Source: Cellvibrionaceae bacterium AOL6 (GTDB taxonomy: Bacteria > Pseudomonadota > Gammaproteobacteria > Pseudomonadales > Cellvibrionaceae). From it: a stretch of DNA of 64,000 nt. A program made the position numbers and the translations under genes. The notes under the pieces are model-generated. The model worked only from the letters and a program-made list of their open reading frames with translations, did not search any database and was not told the DNA's origin. Positions 1 through 10,625 of the stretch are shown here, in pieces. Numbering within the stretch: the stretch's first letter is position 1; every line of letters begins with the position of its first letter. The DNA lies in NCBI GenBank assembly GCA_003265435.1, contig NOXC01000003.1:1-64000 (forward strand), in the 5' to 3' direction.

Positions 1-1361
1 AGCAACACGCCATAGCCCGTTAGCAGAACACTCACATGCCCCGCTTCGGCGCCAATTTGCGCAAACAAGCCCAAACCAGAGAACAGCGTCAGGTACAGAA
101 TCTGAACACCCAACACAACGCAAATCACGATACCGAGCAGGCTCTTGCGTCCCGCTGAGGTCCAGGTCGGCATGCAGAAGAAGAAGGCGAAGTAAAACAC
201 GGTCGTGATCTGAGATAGCAGTGTTTTACCCGGAGATGGGCTATCGAGACCCAGCTTACCGAGAATCACAAACGTCGACGCAAACAGGATCAGCATGATC
301 TTGGGCATCCAGCCTTTGTAGCGGACCGATTTCGCCTTGCTGCGATCAAGCCATGGCAGGAAGAACAGCACCACAATCGCGGCACCCATCGCAATAAAGC
401 CGAGCAACTTGGACGTGAACACGCCACCAAGATCCACGGTGACCGCGCGCAGAATCGCGTAGAACGGCGTGAAATACCATACCGGCGCAATGTGCTCCGG
501 CGTCTTCAGATTGTTCGCTTGTTCGAAGTTCGCGTGCTCAAGAAACAGGCCATTCACTTCCGGCGCAAAGAAGACCACGCCGAGAAACACGAACAAGAAG
601 ACCGACACGCCCACCAAATCGTGAACCGTGTAGTAAGGGTGGAAAGGCACGCCATCGAGTGGCACCCCGTTCTCATCCTTGTTCTTCTTAATTTCAACAC
701 CGTCCGGGTTATTTGAACCCACTTCATGAAGCGCGAGAATGTGCATCACCACCAGGCCCAGAAGGGCGATAGGCAATGCCACCACATGCAGTGCGAAGAA
801 GCGGTTCAAAGTGGCTTCGGAGATCAGGTAGTCACCGCGAATCCACTCAACCAGCGCATCACCCACCCAGGGGATCGCACCGAAGAGATTCACAATCACC
901 TGCGCACCCCAATAAGACATCTGTCCCCAGGGCAGTACATAACCCAGGAATGCTTCCGCCATCAGGGCCACGTAGATAAACATACCGAAGATCCAAACCA
1001 GCTCACGTGGCGCACGGTATGAGCCATACATCAAGCCCCGGAACATGTGCAGATAGACCACGATGAAAAACGCCGACGCGCCCGTGGAATGCAAATAACG
1101 AATTATCCAGCCGTAGGGCACATCGCGCATGATGTACTCGACGGACGCAAACGCGTCTTCCGCGCTCGGGACGTAGTTCATTGTCAGCCAGATGCCTGTC
1201 AGCAGCTGGTTGACCAGCACCAACAGCGAAAGGACGCCGAAGAAGTACCAGAAGTTAAAGTTTTTGGGCGCGTAATACTTGCCCATGTGAGTATCCCATG
1301 CACGCTGCACGGGAAGGCGGGCGTCGACCCAATTCCACAAACCAGTAAGCCAGCTCGTCAT
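1..1361 (-). CDS. petB: Cytochrome b of the bc1 complex, C-terminus cut by window edge
   Basis: Membrane cytochrome b subunit of ubiquinol:cytochrome c reductase. The frame opens at ATG 1361, two bases after the petA stop, and is still open at base 1 (453 codons seen). Two histidine pairs on helices B and D (H91/H105 and about H192/H207) match the bL and bH heme ligands, and a PVWY replaces the classical PEWY of the quinol-oxidation site, as is common in beta/gamma proteobacteria. After the usual end of the protein (around residue 405, FAFFFCMPTW) the frame continues with at least one or two further hydrophobic stretches. petC (cytochrome c1) should follow outside the window. Confidence 0.93.
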   Translation of the reverse strand, partial: MTSWLTGLWNWVDARLPVQRAWDTHMGKYYAPKNFNFWYFFGVLSLLVLVNQLLTGIWLTMNYVPSAEDAFASVEYIMRDVPYGWIIRYLHSTGASAFFIVVYLHMFRGLMYGSYRAPRELVWIFGMFIYVALMAEAFLGYVLPWGQMSYWGAQVIVNLFGAIPWVGDALVEWIRGDYLISEATLNRFFALHVVALPIALLGLVVMHILALHEVGSNNPDGVEIKKNKDENGVPLDGVPFHPYYTVHDLVGVSVFLFVFLGVVFFAPEVNGLFLEHANFEQANNLKTPEHIAPVWYFTPFYAILRAVTVDLGGVFTSKLLGFIAMGAAIVVLFFLPWLDRSKAKSVRYKGWMPKIMLILFASTFVILGKLGLDSPSPGKTLLSQITTVFYFAFFFCMPTWTSAGRKSLLGIVICVVLGVQILYLTLFSGLGLFAQIGAEAGHVSVLLTGYGVL

Positions 1362-1363
1362 TG

Positions 1364-1957
1364 TTATGCCTCCTGGTCTTCGCCGATCAAAATCACCTCA
1401 TCGCTGAGGTATTTATAAGGGGGGACTTCCAGATTGATCGGTGCAGGTACGCCTTGCAAGACACGCCCTGCGAGATCAAACTTGGAGCCATGACAACGGC
1501 AGAAAAAGCCGCCTAGCCATTCCGAACCACCAAGGTCTTCCGCCCCAACCTCAGGCCGATAAGACGGTGCGCACCCTAGGTGAGTACACAGCCCCAGCAA
1601 CACAAGGATTTCTGGCTTGATGGAACGTTCCTCATTCTTCGCGTAGCTTGGCTGAACGGACTTTTCAGAACTGGGGTCACGCAGTTTGTCGTCCATTTTC
1701 TCCAAATTTGCCAATGCCTCTGGCGTTCGGCGCACAACGTACACGGGTTTGCCGCGCCATTCGACCGTCACCATCTGCCCCGGCTGGAGTTTGCTTACGT
1801 TGATTTCAACTGGCGCACCCGCGGCCTTGGCCTTGGCGCTCGGGTTCCACGACCCGACAAACGGAACAGCGGCGCCTACAACTCCCACTGCTCCCACAGC
1901 AGAAGTCATCGCAGTCAAGACTCTGCGACGCCCTTCATTCACACCATCATTACTCAC
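1364..1957 (-). CDS. petA: Rieske iron-sulfur subunit of cytochrome bc1
   Basis: The 2Fe-2S subunit that moves electrons from quinol to cytochrome c1. It has 197 residues. An N-terminal RRR (residues 10-12) precedes a hydrophobic, Ala/Gly/Val-rich segment at about 14-35, as in Tat-exported, membrane-anchored Rieske proteins. Cluster box I is CTHLGC (C124, H126) and box II is CRCHGS (C153, H156); C129 and C155 would form the usual disulfide. The start is GTG at 1957 with a GGGGAG ribosome site upstream. It is the first gene of petA-petB, spaced by 2 bp. Confidence 0.95.
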   Translation of the reverse strand: MSNDGVNEGRRRVLTAMTSAVGAVGVVGAAVPFVGSWNPSAKAKAAGAPVEINVSKLQPGQMVTVEWRGKPVYVVRRTPEALANLEKMDDKLRDPSSEKSVQPSYAKNEERSIKPEILVLLGLCTHLGCAPSYRPEVGAEDLGGSEWLGGFFCRCHGSKFDLAGRVLQGVPAPINLEVPPYKYLSDEVILIGEDQEA

Positions 1958-2188
1958 GAGGTAGGTCTCCCCTTCTTTTAATTACACATTCGTCTATCGG
2001 AAGCCACGTGCAGCCTGGACTTCACTGCGCGGAAAACTGACTAGCCTTATCGCCGTCTCTCAGGACGGGGGTACATTGACTGCATTGGCAACTCAAGTGC
2101 GATGCCCTGGCGCCACCCACCCCTTCTGCTTGTTTTTCATACAGGCCCGGGGCGCTTTTCCCCGTTTCACCCGCAAAATCCGCGATAT

Positions 2189-2215
2189 GTTATAGAACTT
2201 TAGGTTTTAAAACAA
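2189..2215 (-). promoter_or_regulatory. Candidate sigma-70 promoter for petAB
   Basis: On the minus strand the sequence reads TTGTTT, 15 bp, TATAAC, about 230 bp upstream of petA, in an AT-rich stretch that contrasts with its surroundings. The -10 box is good but the -35 match and spacing are mediocre, so this is inference. The rest of the 381 bp between rpsI and petA shows only the rpsI terminator. Confidence 0.35.
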
Positions 2216-2290
2216 CAGAATCGCTCAAACTATTGATTTTAGGGGCTTAAGAAGTAAGCAAGCACTCACATATTAGCAAGGTTCAGGCAT

Positions 2291-2319
2291 AAAAAAACCC
2301 GGGCATGGCCCGGGTTTTG
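2291..2319 (-). terminator. Rho-independent terminator of rplM-rpsI
   Basis: Perfect 6-bp CCCGGG/CCCGGG stem (2298-2303 with 2309-2314). On the minus strand it is followed by seven U (from A 2291-2297) and preceded by A residues. It sits 25 bp after the rpsI stop. The T-run on the other side is short (4), so it acts mainly on the minus strand. Confidence 0.85.
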
Positions 2320-2338
2320 AATACGGAGGAAATCCGAA

Positions 2339-2731
2339 TTAACGCTTGGAGAACTGTGGCTTCTTACGCGCTTTGCGCAGACCCACTTTCTTACGTTCAA
2401 CTTCACGAGAGTCACGAGTCACATAACCCGCTTGACGCAGGGTAGGACGCAGAGCCTCATCGTAGGCCATCAGCGCACGGGTAAGACCGTGACGAATTGC
2501 ACCTGCCTGACCGAAGCTACCGCCACCTTTTACAGTGACCTTTACGTCAAAACCTTCCGCGTTGTCCGTTGCTTCAAGCGGCTGACGCACGATCATGCGC
2601 GCAACTTCGCGACCAAAGTACTCGTCCAGAGGACGACCGTTTACAGAGATGCTGCCAGTGCCTTTAGTGATAAACACTCGAGCAGTTGACGTCTTGCGAC
2701 GACCTGTACCGTAATAGGATTCTGCTGCCAT
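2339..2731 (-). CDS. rpsI: 30S ribosomal protein S9
   Basis: Small-subunit protein whose basic C-terminal tail reaches the P-site tRNA. At 130 residues it is full length. It has the N-terminal [15 protein letters not shown] motif, the [13 protein letters not shown] core and the universal C-terminal tail ending in KKPQFSKR. It lies 14 bp downstream of rplM, with the standard rplM-rpsI order, and is followed by a clear terminator. Confidence 0.98.
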   Translation of the reverse strand: MAAESYYGTGRRKTSTARVFITKGTGSISVNGRPLDEYFGREVARMIVRQPLEATDNAEGFDVKVTVKGGGSFGQAGAIRHGLTRALMAYDEALRPTLRQAGYVTRDSREVERKKVGLRKARKKPQFSKR

Positions 2732-2745
2732 CTTCTTCGCGCCCC

Positions 2746-3174
2746 TTAGATATTAAGTTCTTGTGGTTGTTGCGCGGCGTGCGGATGCTGGTCGCCGGCG
2801 TACACTTTGAGTTTTTTGAACATGGCTCGACCGAGAGGGCCGCGCGGCAGCATGCCTTTTACAGCAAACTGAATAGCACGTTCAGGCGCGTGATCGATCA
2901 GCTTCTCGAAGCTCATCTCTTTGATGCCGCCGATGTAACCCGTGTGGCGGTAGTACTTCTTGTTCTTCGCCTTGGTGCCTGTCACGTGCACCTTTTCAGC
3001 GTTGGTTACGACGATGTAGTCGCCGCAATCTACGTGCGGAGTGAATTCCGCTTTATGCTTGCCACGCAGTCGATGTGCGATTTCCGCGGCAAGACGACCC
3101 AATGTCTTGCCAGATGCATCGACGACGTACCAGTCGCGCTTGACTGTCTCAGGGTTGGCACTAATAGTCTTCAT
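2746..3174 (-). CDS. rplM: 50S ribosomal protein L13
   Basis: Large-subunit assembly protein, 142 residues, the standard length. Recognisable blocks are [16 protein letters not shown] near the N-terminus, [12 protein letters not shown] in the middle and [19 protein letters not shown] near the C-terminus. It heads the two-gene rplM-rpsI operon. The 220 bp upstream to zapE presumably hold its promoter, but I see no convincing boxes. Confidence 0.98.
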   Translation of the reverse strand: MKTISANPETVKRDWYVVDASGKTLGRLAAEIAHRLRGKHKAEFTPHVDCGDYIVVTNAEKVHVTGTKAKNKKYYRHTGYIGGIKEMSFEKLIDHAPERAIQFAVKGMLPRGPLGRAMFKKLKVYAGDQHPHAAQQPQELNI

Positions 3175-3394
3175 GTTATGGTTGCCCTACGAGTGGTACT
3201 TGAATTAACGCTGAGGTGCGTCCAACGGGAGGCCTGATTACCCGGGTCAATCGACCACGTGCCAGAGCAGCCCAAAAGGATGCGCCCCAATTAAAGGAGC
3301 GCGGATTCTACAGAGCTGCTGTGCGATTTTCAAGCAGTTTTGCATTGCTGACAGCAGGTTTATCATTGCTGTAGATGTATGGCGCCCAATGCCC

Positions 3395-4498
3395 CTACCC
3401 CCGGTGCTCCGCGCCGAGATAGGCCTCGCTTTGCATCTCTTGCAGGCGGCTCTGAGTCCGCTCGAACTCAAATGCTAAGCGCCCCTGAGTATAGAGCTGG
3501 GTATAAGGTGCCGCCGCAGAGAGCAGCAGCTTCACCTGGCGGTCGTAAAACTCATCGACCAAATAGATGAAACGGCGCGCCTGATCATCGTTTCTTTCGC
3601 TGAACAGCGGTACGCCGCTGACCAGCACCGTGTGGAACTCCCGCGCCAGCTCGATATAGTCGTTCTGTGAACGAGGCCCATCGCACAGAGCGAGGAAATC
3701 ACACCACAGCGTATCATCCGCGACAGCACGCACCGTGATACTGCGCCCCTCCACCTCGATAGTGCCGCCATCCTGCCGGTGCTCAGAGCCGGCAACGAGG
3801 CGTTCAAAACACGCCCCCATTGCGGCGTCCGCGTCTTCCCCCAAGGGGTGGAAGTAGATTGGGCTCTGTTTCAGCGCGCGCAGGCGATAGTCGACACCAC
3901 CATCAACATTCAATACCTCTGTGTGCTCCTCAAGCAGGGCAATCGCCGGCAGAAAGCGCGCACGCTGCAGGCCGTCTTTGTACAAACCCGAAGGCTCAAT
4001 ATTAGAGGTCGTCACCAGTGTCACGCCGCGACGGAATAAGCCCTCGAGCAAGCGGGCCAGAATCATCGCGTCGGTAATATCAACCACAAAGAACTCATCA
4101 AAACAAATGATGCGATATTGCTTCGCAAACTTGGCCGCGATGATTTCCAGCGGGTCCGACTGAGCGTCCAGCGCTTTCAGCTCATGATGCACAGAGCGCA
4201 TGAATCGATGAAAGTGCGTACGAAGCTTATCTTCAAACGGCAACGCATCGTAGAACAGGTCCATCAAGTACGTTTTGCCGCGCCCCACACCTCCCCAAAG
4301 ATACAGGCCGCATTCGGCCTCTCTGCGCTCCGCTCCAAATATTCGGCGCCATGCACTACGCTTAACTTGAGTGGCAGCGATAAGACGCTGATACAAATCG
4401 TCGAGGCGGGCAACCGCTTCTTGCTGCGCAGGATCACTGCGAAAACCACGCTCAGTGAGGTCGGCCTGATATCGTTCCAAGGGAGAAAGGTGTGACAT
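3395..4498 (-). CDS. zapE: Cell division protein ZapE (AFG1-type ATPase)
   Basis: P-loop ATPase that associates with the constricting Z-ring. From ATG 4498 the protein has 367 residues and begins MSHLSPLERYQ, matching the family N-terminus; an in-frame TTG three codons upstream is less likely. Walker A is GGVGRGKT (69-76) and Walker B ICFDEF (about 131-136), followed by the sensor-like LVTTSNIEPSGLYKDGLQR block. It is divergent from zapG, another division-associated gene, and upstream of rplM, a conserved gammaproteobacterial arrangement. A TATACT at about 4547-4552 on the minus strand may be its -10 box. Confidence 0.95.
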   Translation of the reverse strand: MSHLSPLERYQADLTERGFRSDPAQQEAVARLDDLYQRLIAATQVKRSAWRRIFGAERREAECGLYLWGGVGRGKTYLMDLFYDALPFEDKLRTHFHRFMRSVHHELKALDAQSDPLEIIAAKFAKQYRIICFDEFFVVDITDAMILARLLEGLFRRGVTLVTTSNIEPSGLYKDGLQRARFLPAIALLEEHTEVLNVDGGVDYRLRALKQSPIYFHPLGEDADAAMGACFERLVAGSEHRQDGGTIEVEGRSITVRAVADDTLWCDFLALCDGPRSQNDYIELAREFHTVLVSGVPLFSERNDDQARRFIYLVDEFYDRQVKLLLSAAAPYTQLYTQGRLAFEFERTQSRLQEMQSEAYLGAEHRG

Positions 4499-4669
4499 GA
4501 AATACAACTCTGGTTCAAGGTCGCTGGCATCCGCAGACAGGCGGAGTATACTCGCGCGGTCGCAAGGATTTTTTCAATGGAATCCACTATAACGGACGGG
4601 TTTTTATGTATTATAGAAATAGCGACGCGTTAAAAACAGCAGTACGCACAGGCTAAGCGGAGGGTCTAC

Positions 4670-5155
4670 GTGTTTTCTCTTGAATTTCTTATTTTGATCA
4701 GTGCCATTGTTTTTTGTGTGGGCGGTCTTGTTGGCGCATTGATCAGTCGCAGCATGTTCCCACCTGAGCAGCAAAAACAGCTTGAAGAAAGCCTGCGTAC
4801 CTCGCGTGAAGAACTCGATCAATACCAGCGCGAAGTGGCGAAACACTTTGCCGATACCGCGCAACTTGTGCACAAACTGACAGAAAGCTACAAAGACGTT
4901 CACGACCACCTTGCCAAGGGCGCGCTGAGCTTGACCAACCCTGAGATCACTCAGCAAATGCTGGCCGCGGGTGACAAAACACTGGGCATTGAGGTCGAGG
5001 ACACGCTCGACAACGAGAAAGTCGAAGCACCTAAAGACTGGGCCCCCAAAAAACCCGGTTCCGCCGGCACATTAAGTGAAGAGTTCGGCCTGGAAGAAGA
5101 CGAATCCCCGAGCCCCGTCCCCGAGCACCCGGCAGCCAGAACGCACTCAAGCTGA
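4670..5155 (+). CDS. zapG: ZapG/YhcB (DUF1043) envelope and division protein
   Basis: Inner-membrane protein of 161 residues. A single N-terminal transmembrane helix (about residues 4-24, LEFLILISAIVF...) is followed by a cytoplasmic coiled coil rich in Glu/Gln and the family signature block AKGALSLTNPEITQQML. YhcB/ZapG proteins link cell-wall synthesis and division in E. coli. It starts at GTG 4670 with a good CGGAGG site. The C-terminal third is acidic, Pro/Glu-rich and poorly conserved. It lies divergently from zapE and directly before the DegS-like protease, as in many relatives. Confidence 0.88.
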   Translation: MFSLEFLILISAIVFCVGGLVGALISRSMFPPEQQKQLEESLRTSREELDQYQREVAKHFADTAQLVHKLTESYKDVHDHLAKGALSLTNPEITQQMLAAGDKTLGIEVEDTLDNEKVEAPKDWAPKKPGSAGTLSEEFGLEEDESPSPVPEHPAARTHSS

Positions 5156-5218
5156 ATTCCGGTCGCCGCACACTCACTGCGGCGACACCTACAACAATAA
5201 CAATCAGGACATCAGCCC

Positions 5219-6361
5219 ATGCGACCGCTTTCCAAACTGCTGGCTTATCTAAGCGGCCCGATATTGCTCGGGACACTTGTCGCAATGCTGATCATGCTCT
5301 TTTTCCCCGAGCGCTTTAACCTACCGCTGACGTCTTGGCTTGAACAGCGTATGGCCACCCCGGCGGCGCCAGTCAATACCAGCGCGCCTTATTCCTATGC
5401 TCATGCGGTCAACCGCGCTGCCCCCTCGGTTGTGAATATTTATACCTTGAAGGAGCAGCCCGCCGCGCAAGGTTCGCGATTCAACCCTTTGCTCGGACGC
5501 TACAGCAACCAGCCCGCACGCATCCTGCCCACAACGGGATCGGGCGTAATTGTGAGCGATGAAGGCTACATCATCACCAATCTGCATGTTGTCGAGAGCC
5601 CACGCGCCATACGCGTGGCCTTGCAGGATGGGCGCGAAGCCGAACCCCGTTTGATTGGGTTCAGTGAAGAAGATGACATGGCCGTGCTCAAGATCGACCT
5701 GGACAACCTGCAAGCGATTGAGATTGGTGACCCTGACGCGGCGCAGGTTGGCGACGTGGTGTTGGCGATAGGAAACCCCTTCGGAGTTGGGCAGACGGTC
5801 ACCCAGGGCATCGTCAGCGGTACTCGCCGCAAGGGCTTGAACATCGCGCACTATGAAAACTTCATACAAACCGACGCCGCGATTAACCCCGGTAACTCAG
5901 GGGGCGCCCTGGTGGATGCTCAGGGACGACTGCTCGGCATTAATATTGGGGATTTGCGCCAGACCTATTACGGAGATGCCAGCGGCATCGGCTTTGCGAT
6001 ACCGGCGGACCGTGCGGTGCAAGCCCTGGTCGACATCGTTGAACACGGGCGCGTGGTACGAGGCTGGTTAGGCGTCAGTGCCGTCGACTTGAACCCTCAA
6101 GTGATTGCCGCACTCGGGCTCAGCACGCAAGACGGAGTATTAATTACAGATATTTATCAAAATGGGCCGGCCGACCTTGCCGGTCTCGTGGCGGGTGACG
6201 TGATCACCGCAATCAATGGCAATCAGGTCAGCAGCATGTCGGGTGCGATACAGGAGTTTGCCAACCTGCGCCCCGGCGACATCATCACACTCGACATCAC
6301 TCGAGGCCAAGACACGGCGCAACTCGAAGCCGTACTGACGGCAGAGCCACAACAACCCTAA
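5219..6361 (+). CDS. degS: DegS/AlgW-type periplasmic serine protease
   Basis: HtrA-family protease of 380 residues anchored by an N-terminal helix (about 12-30). The catalytic triad is H123 (ITNLHVV), D153 (DDMAVLKI) and S227 (NPGNSGGAL), followed by one PDZ domain (about 275-370). One PDZ domain plus a membrane anchor points to DegS rather than the two-PDZ, soluble DegP. DegS makes the first cut in the anti-sigma factor RseA to start the sigma-E envelope-stress response. It converges on hisD, and a stem-loop separates the two stops. Confidence 0.92.
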   Translation: MRPLSKLLAYLSGPILLGTLVAMLIMLFFPERFNLPLTSWLEQRMATPAAPVNTSAPYSYAHAVNRAAPSVVNIYTLKEQPAAQGSRFNPLLGRYSNQPARILPTTGSGVIVSDEGYIITNLHVVESPRAIRVALQDGREAEPRLIGFSEEDDMAVLKIDLDNLQAIEIGDPDAAQVGDVVLAIGNPFGVGQTVTQGIVSGTRRKGLNIAHYENFIQTDAAINPGNSGGALVDAQGRLLGINIGDLRQTYYGDASGIGFAIPADRAVQALVDIVEHGRVVRGWLGVSAVDLNPQVIAALGLSTQDGVLITDIYQNGPADLAGLVAGDVITAINGNQVSSMSGAIQEFANLRPGDIITLDITRGQDTAQLEAVLTAEPQQP

Positions 6362-6369
6362 GCCAGCCA

Positions 6370-6396
6370 TTGCGCGTCTGCGCCGAGACGGCGCAA
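6370..6396. terminator. Stem-loop between convergent degS and hisD
   Basis: TTGCGC-GTCT pairs with AGAC-(G)-GCGCAA around the loop GCGCCG, giving about 10 bp with one bulged G. It lies in the 48-bp gap between the two converging stops. Neither side has a real U-run, so it may be a transcript-end structure rather than a strong intrinsic terminator. Confidence 0.45.
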
Positions 6397-6409
6397 CGCG
6401 AGTACGCCT

Positions 6410-7729
6410 CTACTTCTTGTCGTCAGACAGGCGATATTCTGCCGAGCGCGCATGCGCCTCTAGCGACTCCGTCCTCGCCATCGTCGATGCGATGCGACCG
6501 AGGGTGTCGGCCCCCTGCTGGGACACATAGATAATGGAGGAGCGTTTGACGTAATCGTAGACGCCAAGCGGCGACGAGAAACGCGCAGTGCCCGAGGTCG
6601 GCAAGACGTGGTTGGGGCCCGCACAGTAGTCACCCAGCGCCTCAGAGCTGTAGCGCCCCATAAAGATCGCCCCTGCATGACGGATGTGATCCAGCCAACG
6701 CTCTGGGTCTTCGACTGACAGTTCGAGGTGTTCCGGCGCAATCCGGTTAGACAGCGCCATGGCGTCTTCCAGCGACGCGACGTGAATCAGCGCACCGCGA
6801 TTTTTAAGCGATACCGCCGTCACGTCCGCTCGTGCGAGCGTCGGCAACAGCCGCTCAATACTCGCATACACCGCATCGAGGAAGTCGGCATCCGGACTAA
6901 TCAGAATGGACTGAGCCAATTCATCGTGCTCGGCCTGTGAAAACAGGTCCATCGCCACCCAATCCGGGTCCGTATTGCCATCACAGACAACCAGAATCTC
7001 CGAAGGGCCGGCGATCATATCAATATCGACGGTGCCAAACACTTCGCGCTTAGCCGTCGCCACAAAAATATTGCCCGGCCCCACAATCTTGTCGACTTTG
7101 GGTACGGTCTGGGTCCCGTAAGCCAGTGCTGCCACGGCCTGAGCACCACCGATGCAAATGACACGATCGACGCCTGCAACCTTCGCCGCCGCGAGCACGA
7201 TATCGTTTATTTTGCCTTCCGGCGTCGGTGAAACCAGCACCACCTCAGGCACACCTGCGACTTTCGCGGGGATCGCAGCCATCAAAACGCTAGAGGGGTA
7301 CGCGGCCTTGCCTCCCGGCGCGTAAAGACCGACACGGTCCAGAGGCGTGATTTTCTGGCCTAATACTGTGCCGTCGGCCTCTTCATAGCGCCAGCTCTCC
7401 TGACACTGCTTTTCATGGTAGCGACGAATCCGCTCGGCAGCGTCTTCGAGCGCCTGATAGGCTTCTTTCGGAATGCGCGCCGCCGCGGCATTAATGGCGT
7501 CTTGCCCGAGCACCAGCTCCGCCGCCTCACTCAATTCACGACGGTCAAAGCGGTTGGTGTACTCCAGCAGCGCCTCGTCACCACGCTTACGGACATCACT
7601 GAGAATCTGCTGAACCGTGTCCAATACACCCGAGCTTTCAGCCTCTTCCCATGCCAGCAACGCGGTAAGCTCCGCATCGAACTGTTCAGCAGACGCGTCG
7701 AGCCGTCGAATCAGGGGCTCCGTGCTCAT
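6410..7729 (-). CDS. hisD: Histidinol dehydrogenase
   Basis: Catalyses the last two oxidations of histidine synthesis (histidinol to histidine, NAD-dependent, Zn enzyme). At 439 residues it is full length. It shows the [13 protein letters not shown] and AGPSEILVV blocks, SQAEHDE with the zinc-region residues, and the catalytic Glu-His pair in RIAPEHLEL. Its ATG overlaps the hisG stop by 4 bp, so the two are translationally coupled. hisC, which follows in pseudomonads, is not here. Confidence 0.97.
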   Translation of the reverse strand: MSTEPLIRRLDASAEQFDAELTALLAWEEAESSGVLDTVQQILSDVRKRGDEALLEYTNRFDRRELSEAAELVLGQDAINAAAARIPKEAYQALEDAAERIRRYHEKQCQESWRYEEADGTVLGQKITPLDRVGLYAPGGKAAYPSSVLMAAIPAKVAGVPEVVLVSPTPEGKINDIVLAAAKVAGVDRVICIGGAQAVAALAYGTQTVPKVDKIVGPGNIFVATAKREVFGTVDIDMIAGPSEILVVCDGNTDPDWVAMDLFSQAEHDELAQSILISPDADFLDAVYASIERLLPTLARADVTAVSLKNRGALIHVASLEDAMALSNRIAPEHLELSVEDPERWLDHIRHAGAIFMGRYSSEALGDYCAGPNHVLPTSGTARFSSPLGVYDYVKRSSIIYVSQQGADTLGRIASTMARTESLEAHARSAEYRLSDDKK

Positions 7730-8373
7730 GACGCCTTCCTCTGCTGTTCTTGCACGACCGAACCCAGGGCGTCAATCAATGCGTCGATTTGTTGGTGCTT
7801 CATCTTCATCGACGCTTTGTTCACAATCAGTCGCGAACTGATTTGAGCGATTTCCACACGAGGCTCCAGACCATTTGCACGCAAGGTATTGCCCGTGTCG
7901 ACGATGTCGACGATTTCGTCCGCCAGATCCATAATCGGCGCCAGCTCCATCGCACCATAAAGCTTAATGATATCGACCTGCTGACCTTGCTCTGCGTAGT
8001 ACTGCTTAGCCAAATTCACATATTTGGTGGCCACCCGCATACGCCCAGACACTGCGGCCTGGCCGGTCACGCCGGCAGTCATCAGCCGACAGCGAGAGAT
8101 GCCGAGATCCAGCGGCTCGTAAAACCCCGTGCCGCCGTGCTCCAAAAGCGTGTCTTTGCCGGCTACGCCGATATCTGCGGCGCCGAATTCTACGTAGGTT
8201 GGCACGTCGCTGCCGCGTAAAATCAGCAGACGGATGTCCGGCGAGGTCGTGTCAAAAGTCAGCTTGCGGCTTTTGGCAATGTCTTCCAGCGGCTCGATTC
8301 CTGCGTCCGCGAACAGCGGCAAGGTTTCCTGCAGGATACGCCCCTTGGTCAGAGCGATGGTCAGCTGTGGCAT
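7726..8373 (-). CDS. hisG: ATP phosphoribosyltransferase, short (HisZ-dependent) form
   Basis: First enzyme of histidine synthesis, condensing ATP and PRPP. At 215 residues it lacks the C-terminal ACT-like regulatory domain of long HisG. The family's short form needs the HisRS-like partner HisZ, which is not in this window. Conserved blocks are [10 protein letters not shown] at the start, the [17 protein letters not shown] stretch, and the PRPP-binding segment [17 protein letters not shown]. It sits between murA and hisD, the usual pseudomonad-type order. Confidence 0.95.
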   Translation of the reverse strand: MPQLTIALTKGRILQETLPLFADAGIEPLEDIAKSRKLTFDTTSPDIRLLILRGSDVPTYVEFGAADIGVAGKDTLLEHGGTGFYEPLDLGISRCRLMTAGVTGQAAVSGRMRVATKYVNLAKQYYAEQGQQVDIIKLYGAMELAPIMDLADEIVDIVDTGNTLRANGLEPRVEIAQISSRLIVNKASMKMKHQQIDALIDALGSVVQEQQRKAS

Positions 8374-8392
8374 GTGTCATTTACTCCAGCGT

Positions 8393-9661
<1,269 letters not shown>

Positions 9662-9904
9662 TCAGACCTGCCTGGCGTCCCACTCTTCTGGGGTGTAGGT
9701 CTTGATATGCACAGCATGAATGGCACCGCTGGCGATGGCTTCTTGCAGACCGGCGTAGACCAACTGCTGCTTCTTCACTGCATTCAACCCGGCAAATGCC
9801 GGGCTAATCGCATTGACAGCAATGTGGGAGCCGTCGATTTGAACCTCTGCCTGGCAGTCCGGGATGGCGGATTCGATCAGGGCTTGAATGTCGTTGACTT
9901 GCAT
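9662..9904 (-). CDS. ibaG: BolA-family protein IbaG
   Basis: Small BolA/IbaG protein (80 residues from ATG 9904, MQVNDIQALIESAIP). BolA-type proteins bind monothiol glutaredoxins and Fe-S clusters; IbaG is linked to acid stress and lies next to murA in many Gammaproteobacteria. The conserved stretch AGLNAVKKQQLVYAGL with the AIHAVHIKTYTPEEW C-terminus identifies the IbaG subgroup. A longer in-frame extension to 9946 exists but is not needed. In most relatives mlaB lies just upstream; here mlaC does. Confidence 0.9.
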   Translation of the reverse strand: MQVNDIQALIESAIPDCQAEVQIDGSHIAVNAISPAFAGLNAVKKQQLVYAGLQEAIASGAIHAVHIKTYTPEEWDARQV

Positions 9905-10004
9905 GCGGGGCCTTTGTTCTGTCAGCGCGAGGCGAACCCCGCGCAATGTGTTTCAAGCCGGGCATTCTAATAAAAAAACCCGCCAAAGGCATGCGCTTTC
10001 GTGC

Positions 10005-10625
10005 TTAGGCCTGCTGCTTGCCCCAGTTGGCGATGGCCTGGCCGATATCATTGTCATTGTCACGCACCGCCTGGTCGAACTGGGAGCGGAACGTCTTACC
10101 CAGGTTCACGCCGTCCAGCACGACATTGTAGAGGCGCCAGCCTTCACTCGAATGACGCATGGTGTAGACCACCTTAGTGACGCCCGAGTTCGTCTTGACG
10201 CTTTGTACGACGTAGTGCGTATCTTCAGACGATTCTGATGCTTGGGAGGACTCAATGTTCACTTCGAAATTCGCAAAGTTCGCCATGCCTTTGCCGTAAG
10301 TTTCGACCAGGCTGTCGGTAAACACGTCGACGAACTGCGCTCGCTGCGCCTCGGTCGCGGCCAGCCAGTAGCGCTTGCCCATCACATTTTTGGCGATGGT
10401 CTCAAAATCAACGGCTGGCTCAAGCAGCGCTCTGACATCAGCATAATAGCCTTTAGGGTCTTCTTTCAGCCGCGTACTCCCGGTTTTGGCCAGCGCGAGC
10501 AACTCATCGGTGACGTGGCCGACCACGGCGTCCGGTGACGATTCCGCTTGATCCGCGGCCGTCGCCATCACCGACAACGCCCAGAACATAAAAAATGAAA
10601 ACAGCATTCCGCCGACTTGCTTCAC
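10005..10625 (-). CDS. mlaC: Periplasmic phospholipid carrier MlaC
   Basis: Ttg2D/MlaC-family protein that shuttles phospholipids across the periplasm between the outer-membrane MlaA complex and the inner-membrane MlaFEDB transporter. It has 206 residues with a signal peptide (about 1-23). The GYYADVRALLEPAVDFETIAKNVMGKRYW block is typical. It starts at GTG 10625 with a strong GGGAGAG site. In the usual order mlaF-E-D precede it and mlaB follows; none of them is here, so this copy stands alone between ibaG and yrbG. Confidence 0.92.
   Translation of the reverse strand: MKQVGGMLFSFFMFWALSVMATAADQAESSPDAVVGHVTDELLALAKTGSTRLKEDPKGYYADVRALLEPAVDFETIAKNVMGKRYWLAATEAQRAQFVDVFTDSLVETYGKGMANFANFEVNIESSQASESSEDTHYVVQSVKTNSGVTKVVYTMRHSSEGWRLYNVVLDGVNLGKTFRSQFDQAVRDNDNDIGQAIANWGKQQA

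Noticed and set aside
7726-8373. Short HisG lacking its HisZ partner as an anomaly
   Set aside because: hisZ is normally encoded far away in related bacteria, so its absence here means nothing.
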